Below are positions 1 to 5,141 of a DNA stretch of 6,328 nucleotides, piece after piece. Position numbers and translations under genes: made by a program. The first letter of the stretch is position 1; each line of letters opens with the position of its first letter. Where the stretch lies: the NCBI GenBank assembly GCA_022824605.1, contig JAJDZO010000102.1:1-6328 (forward strand), written 5' to 3'. The notes under the pieces were generated by a model, which did not search any database, was not told the DNA's origin, and saw nothing but the letters and a program-made list of their open reading frames with translations. The DNA is from Acidimicrobiia bacterium. Its GTDB lineage: Bacteria > Actinomycetota > Acidimicrobiia > Acidimicrobiales > Aldehydirespiratoraceae.

Positions 1-683
1 GGTTCTACCGAGTCGATGACGGCGACGGCTTCGGTGCCCAATTCACCCAAGCGTTCGGCGAGTTCCACCACCTGTTCTCTCATGCTGTCATCCAGATCGT
101 AGGGATCCCAGCCCAGCCCGGCTGACATCTCGCAGAATGCATGCTCGTCCTCGTCCGCGTTCTGAATGGCATCCCATTCGTCCTGCAGGAACGTTGAGGA
201 GATGTCGTGCGAGATGAGCCGTCGAATCACTCTGTCAATGAACTCGGTGCACCCTTGCATGAACTGGTCCCGCTCGACTGTCGCGGAGCCTCGGTCCAGG
301 AATCGAACAGCAGTCCATCCGGGCCTGTGGTCACCCCAGGTGAGGCTCGTCCTGCCGCCCGATGCGACGATCGTCAGGTTCGGGACGGCGTAGCCGTCGG
401 TGCTCGTACCCAACGAGTGCCGGTGGCGGAAGGCCGGATCCTCCCGCTTGACCTGGTTCTCGTGCTCGTGCACGAGGAACCACCAGTTGGAGGCCAGCCA
501 TTCAGCTATTGGATAGAGCGGAACGAAGATGTGGTCCCGCACAGTCCGCGCCCGTCGGTCGAGAACCTGCGTCAGGGGCTGGCCCTGCACGTCAATTCGC
601 AGCGACGCGAAGGTTGCGGCCAACTCGGCTCCGCGCAGTCCCTCTCCGTCCTGCCAGTCTGTGGTGAATTCGAGAGCAGTCAT
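1..683 (-). CDS. Putative ImmA/IrrE-type accessory protein, N-terminal part (runs off window)
   Basis: The reading frame is open from ATG at 683 to the left edge, giving 227 residues with no stop. I see PLYPIAEWLASNWW at residues 55-68 and HAFCEMSAGLGWDPYDL at 181-197. From memory, segments like these occur ahead of the metallopeptidase domain in ImmA/IrrE-family (DUF955) proteins. The diagnostic HExxH motif is not in the visible part, so the assignment is tentative. No signal peptide or membrane segment is seen, so it is probably cytoplasmic. Its ATG overlaps the TGA of the preceding gene in an ATGA junction, so the two are probably translationally coupled. ImmA/IrrE proteases typically cleave repressors or antitoxins in stress, mobile-element or defence circuits; that role here is inference. 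Codons are less GC-biased at third positions than in the genes to the right, in keeping with acquired DNA. Confidence 0.6.
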   Translation of the reverse strand, partial: MTALEFTTDWQDGEGLRGAELAATFASLRIDVQGQPLTQVLDRRARTVRDHIFVPLYPIAEWLASNWWFLVHEHENQVKREDPAFRHRHSLGTSTDGYAVPNLTIVASGGRTSLTWGDHRPGWTAVRFLDRGSATVERDQFMQGCTEFIDRVIRRLISHDISSTFLQDEWDAIQNADEDEHAFCEMSAGLGWDPYDLDDSMREQVVELAERLGELGTEAVAVIDSVE

Positions 684-1072
684 TGCGAGTACACCATGTG
701 CGGAGGCCACTCGTCGTCGTGGAGGGGGTACCCCTTGTACGAGCCGTCGCCGCGGTTGACGAGCCGTGCCTCGAACACGGTGTCTGCCTCCTTGTGCCAC
801 GCGTAGCGCGGGAAGCCGCCTTCCCACAGGCCACCGGTCGAACCATCACGGATGGCGGAGCGCAGCCAGCCCGTCGCAAGTTGAAAGTCTTTGTACTCGC
901 GGGGGCAGATGGAGGCGTCGCCGCGCGGCCGTGGCACACCCAACTGTGTGACCGCGTCCTTGTGCTCAGGACTCCCGACGTACTTGACGCGAGAAGCTAT
1001 TGCCGCAAGATCAGTGTCTGGCGGCACGAACCTCACACGCCTACTAGGCCGTCGCCTCTTGGGGGACCGCAT
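680..1072 (-). CDS. Uncharacterised 130-residue accessory protein, first gene of a two-gene module
   Basis: I do not recognise a named family. The protein has a strongly basic start (RSPKRRRPSRRVRF, residues 2-15). A compact region with YVGSPEHKD, then GVPRPRGDASICP, follows, and then a tryptophan- and aromatic-rich second half (GLWEGGFPRYAWHKE, then EARLVNRGDGSYKGYPL). The ordered charged and aromatic motifs (H, K, R, D, C) look like a small conserved single-domain protein rather than random coding. A catalytic or nucleic-acid-binding role is conceivable but not shown. There is no signal peptide or membrane segment. The ATG at 1072 has no Shine-Dalgarno sequence but has TAGCAT six bases upstream, which supports this start as leaderless. 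The stop overlaps the start of the downstream ImmA/IrrE-like gene by four bases, so the products are probably made together and act together. It lies beside transposon remnants, which suggests accessory DNA. Confidence 0.75.
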   Translation of the reverse strand: MRSPKRRRPSRRVRFVPPDTDLAAIASRVKYVGSPEHKDAVTQLGVPRPRGDASICPREYKDFQLATGWLRSAIRDGSTGGLWEGGFPRYAWHKEADTVFEARLVNRGDGSYKGYPLHDDEWPPHMVYSQ

Positions 1073-1222
1073 GATGAGATGCTACGCGGATTGCTTCACT
1101 CTCGTGTTCTTGGGGAGTCCGGGTTGGCGCTTGAGCCGCGCGCTGACCGCCAAGCTGAGACTCACAACAAGAGCCTGCGCACTCAATACCCGGGGAGGTT
1201 CACTCTGGTCCAGCAGAGACGG
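1073..1222. other. Non-coding stretch upstream of the accessory pair
   Basis: I see no believable gene on either strand between the accessory pair's start and the IstB remnant. It holds the -10 candidate of the pair and otherwise unremarkable sequence. Together with the remnants at 1223-1611 it makes a gap of about 555 bases without an intact gene. Confidence 0.5.
1079..1084 (-). promoter_or_regulatory. Candidate leaderless -10 element (TAGCAT) of the accessory pair
   Basis: On the minus strand TAGCAT is followed by CTCATC and then the ATG at 1072, so transcription would begin at or next to the start codon. No convincing -35 was found. It matches the spacing seen at four other gene starts in the window. 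Confidence 0.5.
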
Positions 1223-1405
1223 TCAGCGTAGGCGCCAAGTCCGCCCGGAAGCGGGGGAATGCCCAGGGCCTTTGATGTTGAACACGACGGCGTTGTGCAT
1301 GAGGCGGTCCAAGATGGCGGCGGCGATGACGGAGTCGCCGAAGATGTCACCCCAGTCGGGCAGGCCGCTACGGCCGTCATTACCGTCGGAACAGTATAGG
1401 AACAT
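1223..1405 (-). pseudogene. istB: C-terminal remnant of an IS21-family IstB helper ATPase
   Basis: Read on the minus strand, the frame gives SGLPDWGDIFGDSVIAAAIL and then DRLMHNAVVFNIKGP. These match the C-terminal part of IstB-type AAA+ helper ATPases (family pattern W-G-x-x-F-G-D, then A-A-x-L-D-R-L-x-H-H, then I-x-G-x-S-Y/W-R-x-R). Intact IstB is about 250 residues; only about 45 recognisable residues remain, and the Walker A and B region is absent. The family's GP-S-WRLR ending appears as GP, a nine-codon interruption (GHSPASGRT), then WRLR and a stop, so the end is altered as well. No istA transposase is visible. The first dozen residues after the ATG at 1405 are not clearly homologous, so the true 5' breakpoint probably lies near 1370-1390. 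This is a dead insertion-sequence relic, not a working gene. Confidence 0.8.
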
Positions 1406-1509
1406 CCGACGAAACGGTATATTTTGAGGGTCTATTGAATCTCTATAACCATATTGGGATACATTTCACACCTGTACCCGGGGGCCGGAGGGTGTACGGT
1501 CGCTCGTAA
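1386..1509. other. AT-rich junction between two gene remnants
   Basis: Between the IstB remnant and the protease remnant lies a stretch, most marked at about 1410-1475, that is clearly AT-richer than the rest of the window (runs such as TATATTTTGAG and CTCTATAACCATATTGGG). No gene, tRNA or clear terminal inverted repeat was found. It may be the scar of excision or recombination, or leftover regulatory DNA of a lost element. Confidence 0.4.
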
Positions 1510-1611
1510 CCCCTTTTCGGCGCGGTCACCCTGGAGATCTTCGGTCTGGCGGTCGACCCGGTCAACGGGCGGCTAGTGCCCGCCGACTCCTTCATGCTGG
1601 CCGCGGTCTGA
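1510..1611 (+). pseudogene. C-terminal remnant of a clan AA (retropepsin-like) aspartic protease
   Basis: The plus-strand frame after a TAA at 1507-1509 reads LFGAVTLEIFGLAVDPVNGR then LVPADSFMLAAV and a TGA at 1609-1611. This closely resembles the tail of small bacterial clan AA aspartic proteases (family pattern LLGxxxLExLGLxVDPxxxRLVP). The catalytic D-T/S-G segment, which lies in the N-terminal half of this roughly 120-residue family, is missing, and a stop precedes the conserved part. Only about 33 codons survive, so this is a broken gene. Such genes often sit next to small antitoxin-like genes; none is left here. It converges on the VOC gene, whose stop begins 17 bases further on. Confidence 0.65.
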
Positions 1612-1627
1612 GCGTACGCAGTGGTGA

Positions 1628-1987
1628 TCAGGCCGGTTGGTGGAGTTCGATCATGTTGCCGGCCGGGTCGAAGAAGAACGTTTGGCGGGCCGCCGTTCCC
1701 GGCAGAGGCTTGGGGTCTTCCACCTCCACGCCTCGGTGGCGCAACGACGCCACGGCGGCGTCTATATCGACCACTCTGAAGGCCCAGTGCTGGCCCTCGG
1801 GCGGCACCCACCCCTCGACTTCGATCAGGTGCACCTCGCCGCCGCCCGGCGTCCGCAGCCAGCGGCCGTTGAAGCCGAAGTCGGGTCGCGCCAGCGCGGT
1901 CATGCCCAGCACGTCGGTGTAGAACGGCGCCGCAGCCTCCACATCGGCCACGTTGATCGATACATGGTGTACAGGCCCGAGTTCCAT
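1628..1987 (-). CDS. VOC-family (glyoxalase / bleomycin-resistance fold) protein
   Basis: This is a 119-residue single-domain protein with two beta-alpha-beta-beta-beta modules, typical of small VOC metalloproteins. The N-terminal module has VHHVSINVAD (H8), then APFYTDVLGM; GEVHLIEV (H53) closes it. The second module has GQHWAFRVVDIDAAV (H67) and ends FFFDPAGNMIELHQP (E114). H8, H53, H67 and E114 fall where the family places its divalent-metal ligands, so metal binding is likely. The substrate cannot be read from sequence: lyases, dioxygenases, epimerases and drug-binding proteins share the fold. It is cytoplasmic, with no signal peptide. The ATG at 1987 has TAGCTT six bases upstream, suggesting a leaderless transcript of its own, separate from mutM 100 bases upstream. 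Confidence 0.9.
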   Translation of the reverse strand: MELGPVHHVSINVADVEAAAPFYTDVLGMTALARPDFGFNGRWLRTPGGGEVHLIEVEGWVPPEGQHWAFRVVDIDAAVASLRHRGVEVEDPKPLPGTAARQTFFFDPAGNMIELHQPA

Positions 1988-1993
1988 GACCTC

Positions 1994-1999
1994 AAGCTA
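1994..1999 (-). promoter_or_regulatory. Candidate leaderless -10 element (TAGCTT) of the VOC gene
   Basis: On the minus strand TAGCTT is followed by GAGGTC and the ATG at 1987. The GAGG is only two bases from the ATG, too close for a Shine-Dalgarno, so the leaderless reading is preferred. The element overlaps the 14-bp repeat copy at 1996-2009. Confidence 0.5.
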
Positions 2000-2009
2000 G
2001 CGGCGTTGG
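1996..2009. repeat. 14-bp direct repeat, copy 1 (GCTAGCGGCGTTGG)
   Basis: Identical to 2087-2100, 91 bases away in the same orientation. This copy lies upstream of the VOC gene and overlaps its -10 candidate. Confidence 0.8.
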
Positions 2010-2063
2010 AGCGGGCGCGAACGAGTGGAAGCCACACGGACTGCCCGAATCAAGGTACGACTG

Positions 2064-2079
2064 CTCGCGGCCGCGCGAG
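2064..2079 (-). terminator. GC hairpin just past the mutM stop, possible terminator
   Basis: CTCGCG and CGCGAG pair around a four-base loop, beginning 8 bases after the mutM stop on the minus strand. There is no T-tract, so it is not a classical intrinsic terminator. It could be a U-less actinobacterial type, or chance in GC-rich DNA. Its position between mutM and the separately promoted VOC gene is what makes it plausible. Confidence 0.35.
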
Positions 2080-2086
2080 TTCGGCC

Positions 2087-2100
2087 GCTAGCGGCGTTGG
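2087..2100. repeat. 14-bp direct repeat, copy 2 (GCTAGCGGCGTTGG)
   Basis: This copy covers the last codons and stop of mutM. It is identical to 1996-2009. Confidence 0.8.
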
Positions 2101-2903
2101 CAGGTGGGGCACCATGTGGTGCCGCGGGCGTCGATGATCCGGCGGCGCAGTTCGGTGCCGCAACGCTCGCAGGGCTCGCCCGCCCGCCCGTAGCAGTGCA
2201 GATGGTGCTGGTTGCGCCCCGACGATCCGTCAACGGCGGCGTAGTCGCGCAAAGTGGTGCCGCCGTGGCGCAAGCCGGACGTGAGCGCCGTGCGTATCGC
2301 CTCGGCCAGCCGGGCGGCCCGGGGCTTCGACACGTAGCGGACCGCCGGATTGATCTGCGCCAGCCATAGCGCCTCGTCGGCGTAGATGTTGCCCACCCCC
2401 GCCACCGGCCGCTGTGACAGCAGCTGGGTCTTGACGCATCGGCGGCTGGCGCTCAGTGCCCGCCACAGGCCGTCACCGGTGAATCCGTCGTTGAGAGGTT
2501 CGGGACCGAGGCGGTGCAGGGTGGCGATGGTCTCGTAGCGGCCCGCATCCACCACATGGATCCGCCCGAACCGCCGGATGTCGTGGAACGTGAGCACGTC
2601 GCCGCCGTCGAGGCGCCACCAGGCCCGCAGGTGCGGATGGCGTGCATCGACGTCGGCGGCTATGGAAAGCCGACCGGTCATCCCCAAATGGATGACCAGC
2701 TCGCATCGGGGGTCGCGGCCGTCGTCGAGGGCGACGATGAGATACTTGCCTCTCCGACTGACGGACGAGATGTCATGGCCGATTGCGTCCATTGCCGGCG
2801 CGAACTTGGCGGAGGGATGTGAGCCCGCCTCGGTGATGGAGCGTCCCGCCAGGCGAGGCTCAAGCTGTGCTCGGATGGTCTCGACCTCGGGAAGCTCGGG
2901 CAC
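2088..2903 (-). CDS. mutM: Formamidopyrimidine-DNA glycosylase (Fpg/MutM)
   Basis: A base-excision repair enzyme that removes 8-oxoguanine and other oxidised purines and nicks the abasic site. All hallmarks are present: N-terminal PELPEVETIRAQL, where the proline is the catalytic nucleophile after Met removal and the next Glu assists; SRRGKYL with the catalytic-loop lysine (K53 counting Met); HLGMTG and DIRRFGR, carrying the residues inserted into the helix; VAGVGNIYADEALW of the helix-two-turn-helix; and a C-terminal zinc finger C-x2-C-x16-C-x2-C (C245, C248, C265, C268) with the RGTTWC segment. Length is 271 residues, normal for the family. I start at GTG 2903 rather than the GTG at 2912, because only that start puts proline second and because TACGGT sits seven bases upstream. 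The gene is not next to rnc or smc within this window, so it may be a second paralogue. Related Nei enzymes are less likely given K53 and the finger spacing. Confidence 0.93.
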   Translation of the reverse strand: MPELPEVETIRAQLEPRLAGRSITEAGSHPSAKFAPAMDAIGHDISSVSRRGKYLIVALDDGRDPRCELVIHLGMTGRLSIAADVDARHPHLRAWWRLDGGDVLTFHDIRRFGRIHVVDAGRYETIATLHRLGPEPLNDGFTGDGLWRALSASRRCVKTQLLSQRPVAGVGNIYADEALWLAQINPAVRYVSKPRAARLAEAIRTALTSGLRHGGTTLRDYAAVDGSSGRNQHHLHCYGRAGEPCERCGTELRRRIIDARGTTWCPTCQRR

Positions 2904-2910
2904 CGGCCGC

Positions 2911-2916
2911 ACCGTA
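2911..2916 (-). promoter_or_regulatory. Candidate leaderless -10 element (TACGGT) of mutM
   Basis: On the minus strand TACGGT is followed by seven bases and the GTG at 2903. It sits inside the 11-mer CGCTACGGTGC, which is also found at the crotonase start. It would make the longer GTG start at 2912 untranslatable, because that codon overlaps the -10 element. Confidence 0.55.
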
Positions 2917-2921
2917 GCGGA

Positions 2922-2940
2922 GCCACCCGCAGCCGGTGGC
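2922..2940 (-). terminator. Hairpin between the small gene and mutM
   Basis: GCCACC and GGTGGC form a perfect 6-bp stem around a 7-base loop, 25 bases after the stop of the upstream small gene. There is no T-tract. It also covers the place where the mutM -35 would be, so it could be a terminator, an operator, or neither. Confidence 0.3.
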
Positions 2941-2965
2941 GTGTCGGGCGCGGCTCAGTGGATGA

Positions 2966-3274
2966 TCAGGCTGCGGCCGATGCGACGGTGGCGCCCCGCA
3001 CCAGCACGTCGATGGCGTCGATCAGGTCGGGTCGGTTCCTGAAATAGTCGGCCTGCTCACCCCTCCAGGGCTGCACCAGGTCCTCGGGCTCGAAGCCGGC
3101 CCGCTGCCAGGCGGTGGCCACGATCCGCAGCGCGTGGTCCACCTCCGGCGTGGCCGAGGTGATGGCGGCTGACGCCATGGCCTCCACATCGACCGTCTCG
3201 CTGTTCACCAGCGGACGGCGGATGGTGGAGATGCGGAAGCGGATCGCTTCGGCGGCTATGCGGGTGTGGTTCAT
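2966..3274 (-). CDS. Small protein of unknown function (102 residues)
   Basis: I do not recognise a family. From ATG 3274 the protein begins MNHTRIAAEAIRFRISTI and is mostly predicted-helical, with alternating acidic and hydrophobic stretches (VDVEAMASAAI, EVDHALRIVATAWQRAGFEP, QADYFRNRPDLIDAIDVLV). There is no signal peptide, membrane segment or cysteine motif. Codons are strongly GC-biased at third positions, which supports real coding. The frame stays open up to a GTG at 3334, which would add 20 residues. I prefer 3274 because the added residues look non-coding (rare A/T-rich codons) and a promoter-like sequence lies inside them. It sits 81 bases after hemH and 62 before mutM, all on one strand. 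A link to haem or DNA repair is only guilt by neighbourhood. Confidence 0.6.
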   Translation of the reverse strand: MNHTRIAAEAIRFRISTIRRPLVNSETVDVEAMASAAITSATPEVDHALRIVATAWQRAGFEPEDLVQPWRGEQADYFRNRPDLIDAIDVLVRGATVASAAA

Positions 3275-3302
3275 CGCGAGATGCTCGACCCCGTGATTCG
3301 AC

Positions 3303-3330
3303 GGTATACAACTCCAAAAAATACTGTTAT
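3303..3330 (-). promoter_or_regulatory. Candidate promoter of the small gene
   Basis: On the minus strand ATAACA (3325-3330, 4 of 6 matches to TTGACA) and TATACC (3303-3308, 4 of 6 to TATAAT) are separated by 16 bases in an AT-rich intergenic pocket. Transcription would start about 22 bases before ATG 3274. The -35 overlaps the DnaA-box sequence at 3327-3335. Confidence 0.35.
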
Positions 3331-3335
3331 CCACA
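3327..3335 (+). promoter_or_regulatory. Perfect DnaA-box sequence (TTATCCACA)
   Basis: It matches the strict 9-mer bound by DnaA. It lies between the hemH stop and the small gene, next to an A/T-rich run. There are no dnaA, dnaN or clustered boxes, so it is not an origin as seen here; a regulatory or titration site is possible. Confidence 0.5.
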
Positions 3336-3355
3336 GGTTGGGTGGTGGATACCCG

Positions 3356-4396
3356 TCAAGATCGCAGCGGGCAGCAGTCAGCTCCGCAGGTGTCCGGTCC
3401 GACACCTAGACGCCCGAGCGAACGGCGCGGTCTGCCCGGCGCGAGACGCTCGCTGATCAACTCCTGCCACATGGCCACGAAGCGGTCGTCGGGCGCGGTG
3501 CCGGGGGCCACCGCGCGGGCCAGCCGGATGCCCAGCGCGGCCGCGGTCTTAGCGGCGACCACATCGAGATCCCACATGACCTCCATGTGGTCGGACACGA
3601 ACCCGATGGGGGCCAGCACCACGGCCTCGGCCCCCTCGTCGGAGAGCGTTTCGAGGCAGTCGTTCACGTCGGGCTCCAGCCAGGGCACCGAGGCCGGTCC
3701 GCTGCGGCTCTGCCAGGCCATGGTCCAGGAGTCGAACCCGGCGCCGGTGGCCACCAGCCGGGCCGTCTCGTTGAGTTGCTGCTCGTAGTCGCATCCGGCG
3801 GCCATGGTCTCGGGGATGGAATGGGCTGTGAACAACAGACGAGCATCAGATCGCAGCACCTCGGGAAGGTTCGCACGGGCCGCAGCCACCGAATCGATGA
3901 ACGGAGACACGAACCCGGGATGGTCGAAGTAGGCCCGCACCTTGTCGATGACGGGCGCGCCGGCGCCCACCGCGGCCCGGGCCGCCTCGATGTCCTCGCG
4001 GTACTGGCGGCAGCCCGAGTACGACGAATACGCCGAGGTGAGCACGGCCAGCACCCGGCGATGCCCGGCCGCGGCCATCTCCGCCACCGCATCGGCCAGG
4101 TACGGGATCCAGTTGCGGTTCCCCCAGTACACCGGCAGGTCGCAGCCCGCGGCGGCCATCTTGGTGGCCAGCGCGGTGCACAGGCGGCGGCACTGGGCGT
4201 TGATCGGGCTGACGCCACCGAAGTGCTGATACTGGCGGGCCACCGCAGCCAGGCGCTCGGAGGGAACGTTGCGGCCCGCGGTGACGTTGGCCAGGAACGG
4301 CTCCACCTCGGCGGGCGCCTCGGGGCCTCCGAAAGACACGATCAAGATCGCGTCGTAGGGGGTGTCTATCCCCAACTTGTCCACAGCTCGCCGCAC
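3356..4396 (-). CDS. hemH: Ferrochelatase, probably coproporphyrin III ferrochelatase, with [2Fe-2S] cysteines
   Basis: Inserts Fe2+ into a porphyrin. In actinobacteria the substrate is usually coproporphyrin III (enzyme then called CpfC), with coproheme decarboxylated afterwards to haem b. Length is 346 residues, normal for actinobacterial enzymes. Visible motifs: ILIVSFGGPE near the N-terminus; VYWGNRNWIPYL; LLFTAHSIPE with the catalytic His (H192); WQSRSGP (residues 228-234); and VLAPIGFVSDHMEVMWDLD with the catalytic Glu (E272). C129 in SAYSSYSGCRQYRE and the C-terminal CGADCC (C337, C341, C342) match the cluster-ligand arrangement known in actinobacterial ferrochelatases, so a [2Fe-2S] cluster is likely. 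It is soluble, with no membrane anchor. Start is uncertain: GTG 4396 or GTG 4384, neither with a Shine-Dalgarno. It lies 37 bases after the crotonase gene and is probably co-transcribed with it. Confidence 0.95.
   Translation of the reverse strand: MRRAVDKLGIDTPYDAILIVSFGGPEAPAEVEPFLANVTAGRNVPSERLAAVARQYQHFGGVSPINAQCRRLCTALATKMAAAGCDLPVYWGNRNWIPYLADAVAEMAAAGHRRVLAVLTSAYSSYSGCRQYREDIEAARAAVGAGAPVIDKVRAYFDHPGFVSPFIDSVAAARANLPEVLRSDARLLFTAHSIPETMAAGCDYEQQLNETARLVATGAGFDSWTMAWQSRSGPASVPWLEPDVNDCLETLSDEGAEAVVLAPIGFVSDHMEVMWDLDVVAAKTAAALGIRLARAVAPGTAPDDRFVAMWQELISERLAPGRPRRSLGRLGVGPDTCGADCCPLRS
4377..4385 (+). promoter_or_regulatory. DnaA-box variant (TTGTCCACA) at the hemH start
   Basis: This is the form preferred by high-GC actinobacterial DnaA. 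It lies inside the first codons of hemH and covers the alternative GTG start at 4384. It may simply be coding sequence. Confidence 0.3.
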
Positions 4397-4433
4397 GGGG
4401 CCGAACGGCTGTCTGGTCTGCTCGCAGGGAATG

Positions 4434-5135
4434 TCAGTCCAGCACTCCGAAGTTCTTCAGATCATCGTCGAGCGTGGCCAGGATGTGGTCGATCGTCTTG
4501 CCTCTCGCGGTGCGACGGGCCATACGGAACGCGGTCCGGGGAACATGGGCGGCCAGCCCGGAGGCCCGCTGCATCGCAACGTCGTGCAGGTCATCGGCGG
4601 CGACCACCTCATCGAGGTAGCCGGCCTCGGCTGCGCCGTGCGCCGAGTAGGCCGTCGCCAATGTGGTGGCCGCGGTGAAGTGACGCGGGCTGAGGCGGTC
4701 GCGGGCCAGTTCCATCGCGAAGATCGGCAGCGGCATGCCGATCGACACCTCGATGAGCCCGATTTTGGCTTCGACGTCGGCGCCGATTCGGACGTCGCTG
4801 CACAGCAGCATGATCGCGCCGAAAGCCAGAGCATGACCGTTGCACGCGGCCACCACCGGCACTCCCGCTCCGTAGATCCGGGTGGCGGTGCGCGCCCCCG
4901 CAGCCACCAGATCCCGAGCGGCGTCAGGACCTTCGCCGATGACGCTTAGATCGAAGCCGGCGCTGAAGCGGCCCTCCCGGCCGGTGATCACCAGCGCTGC
5001 GGCGCTCGCCTCGGCGTCTTCTACGGCCGAGTCGATGGCGGCCAGCGTGTCGTAGCCCACCGCGTTGGCCTTGCCGTCGTCGAGGCGCAGCACGGCCACG
5101 CCGTCGGTGACTTCATAGGAGGTGTTCGATGTCAT
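4434..5135 (-). CDS. Crotonase / enoyl-CoA hydratase-family protein
   Basis: A 233-residue single-domain crotonase fold, which binds acyl-CoA and stabilises an enolate in an oxyanion hole. The two oxyanion-hole regions are visible as GREGRFSAGFDLSVI (52-66) and ACNGHALAFGAIMLLCSDVRI (97-117). Of the two Glu residues that drive hydration in classical enoyl-CoA hydratases, the second is present (E129 in GLIEVSIGMP), but the first is replaced by a hydrophobic residue (I108 or M109). Canonical hydratase activity is therefore doubtful; isomerase, thioesterase or acyl-CoA-binding roles remain possible. The GRFSAGFDL / IEVSIGMPLP pattern resembles the mycobacterial EchA3/EchA6-like subgroup rather than fatty-acid beta-oxidation enzymes. 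Start at ATG 5135 is supported by the family N-terminus and by TACGGT six bases upstream; a longer open frame further upstream is repeat-derived. hemH follows 37 bases downstream. Confidence 0.9.
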   Translation of the reverse strand: MTSNTSYEVTDGVAVLRLDDGKANAVGYDTLAAIDSAVEDAEASAAALVITGREGRFSAGFDLSVIGEGPDAARDLVAAGARTATRIYGAGVPVVAACNGHALAFGAIMLLCSDVRIGADVEAKIGLIEVSIGMPLPIFAMELARDRLSPRHFTAATTLATAYSAHGAAEAGYLDEVVAADDLHDVAMQRASGLAAHVPRTAFRMARRTARGKTIDHILATLDDDLKNFGVLD

Positions 5136-5141
5136 GGGGGC

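Noticed and set aside
207..1231. Long plus-strand open frames over 207-806 and 683-1231
   Set aside because: They lie antisense to the coupled minus-strand pair, show no family-like motifs and read as low-complexity mixtures typical of shadows in GC-rich DNA.
1464..1505. Imperfect inverted repeat around CACACCTGTACCC and GGGTGTACGGT as a transposon end
   Set aside because: Pairing is broken by shifts and cannot be tied to the IstB remnant, whose end should lie elsewhere.
3275..3334. Longer start (GTG 3334) for the small gene
   Set aside because: The extra codons are A/T-rich and promoter-like, unlike the rest of the gene, and contain the DnaA-box sequence; not excluded but less likely.
3300..3355. 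Chromosomal replication origin
   Set aside because: Only one perfect DnaA box, no box cluster, and no dnaA, dnaN, parA or similar neighbours.
3587..4678. 363-codon plus-strand open frame across hemH and the crotonase gene
   Set aside because: It is rich in G, R, H and V with no domain pattern and spans two clear genes on the opposite strand; an antisense shadow despite its length.
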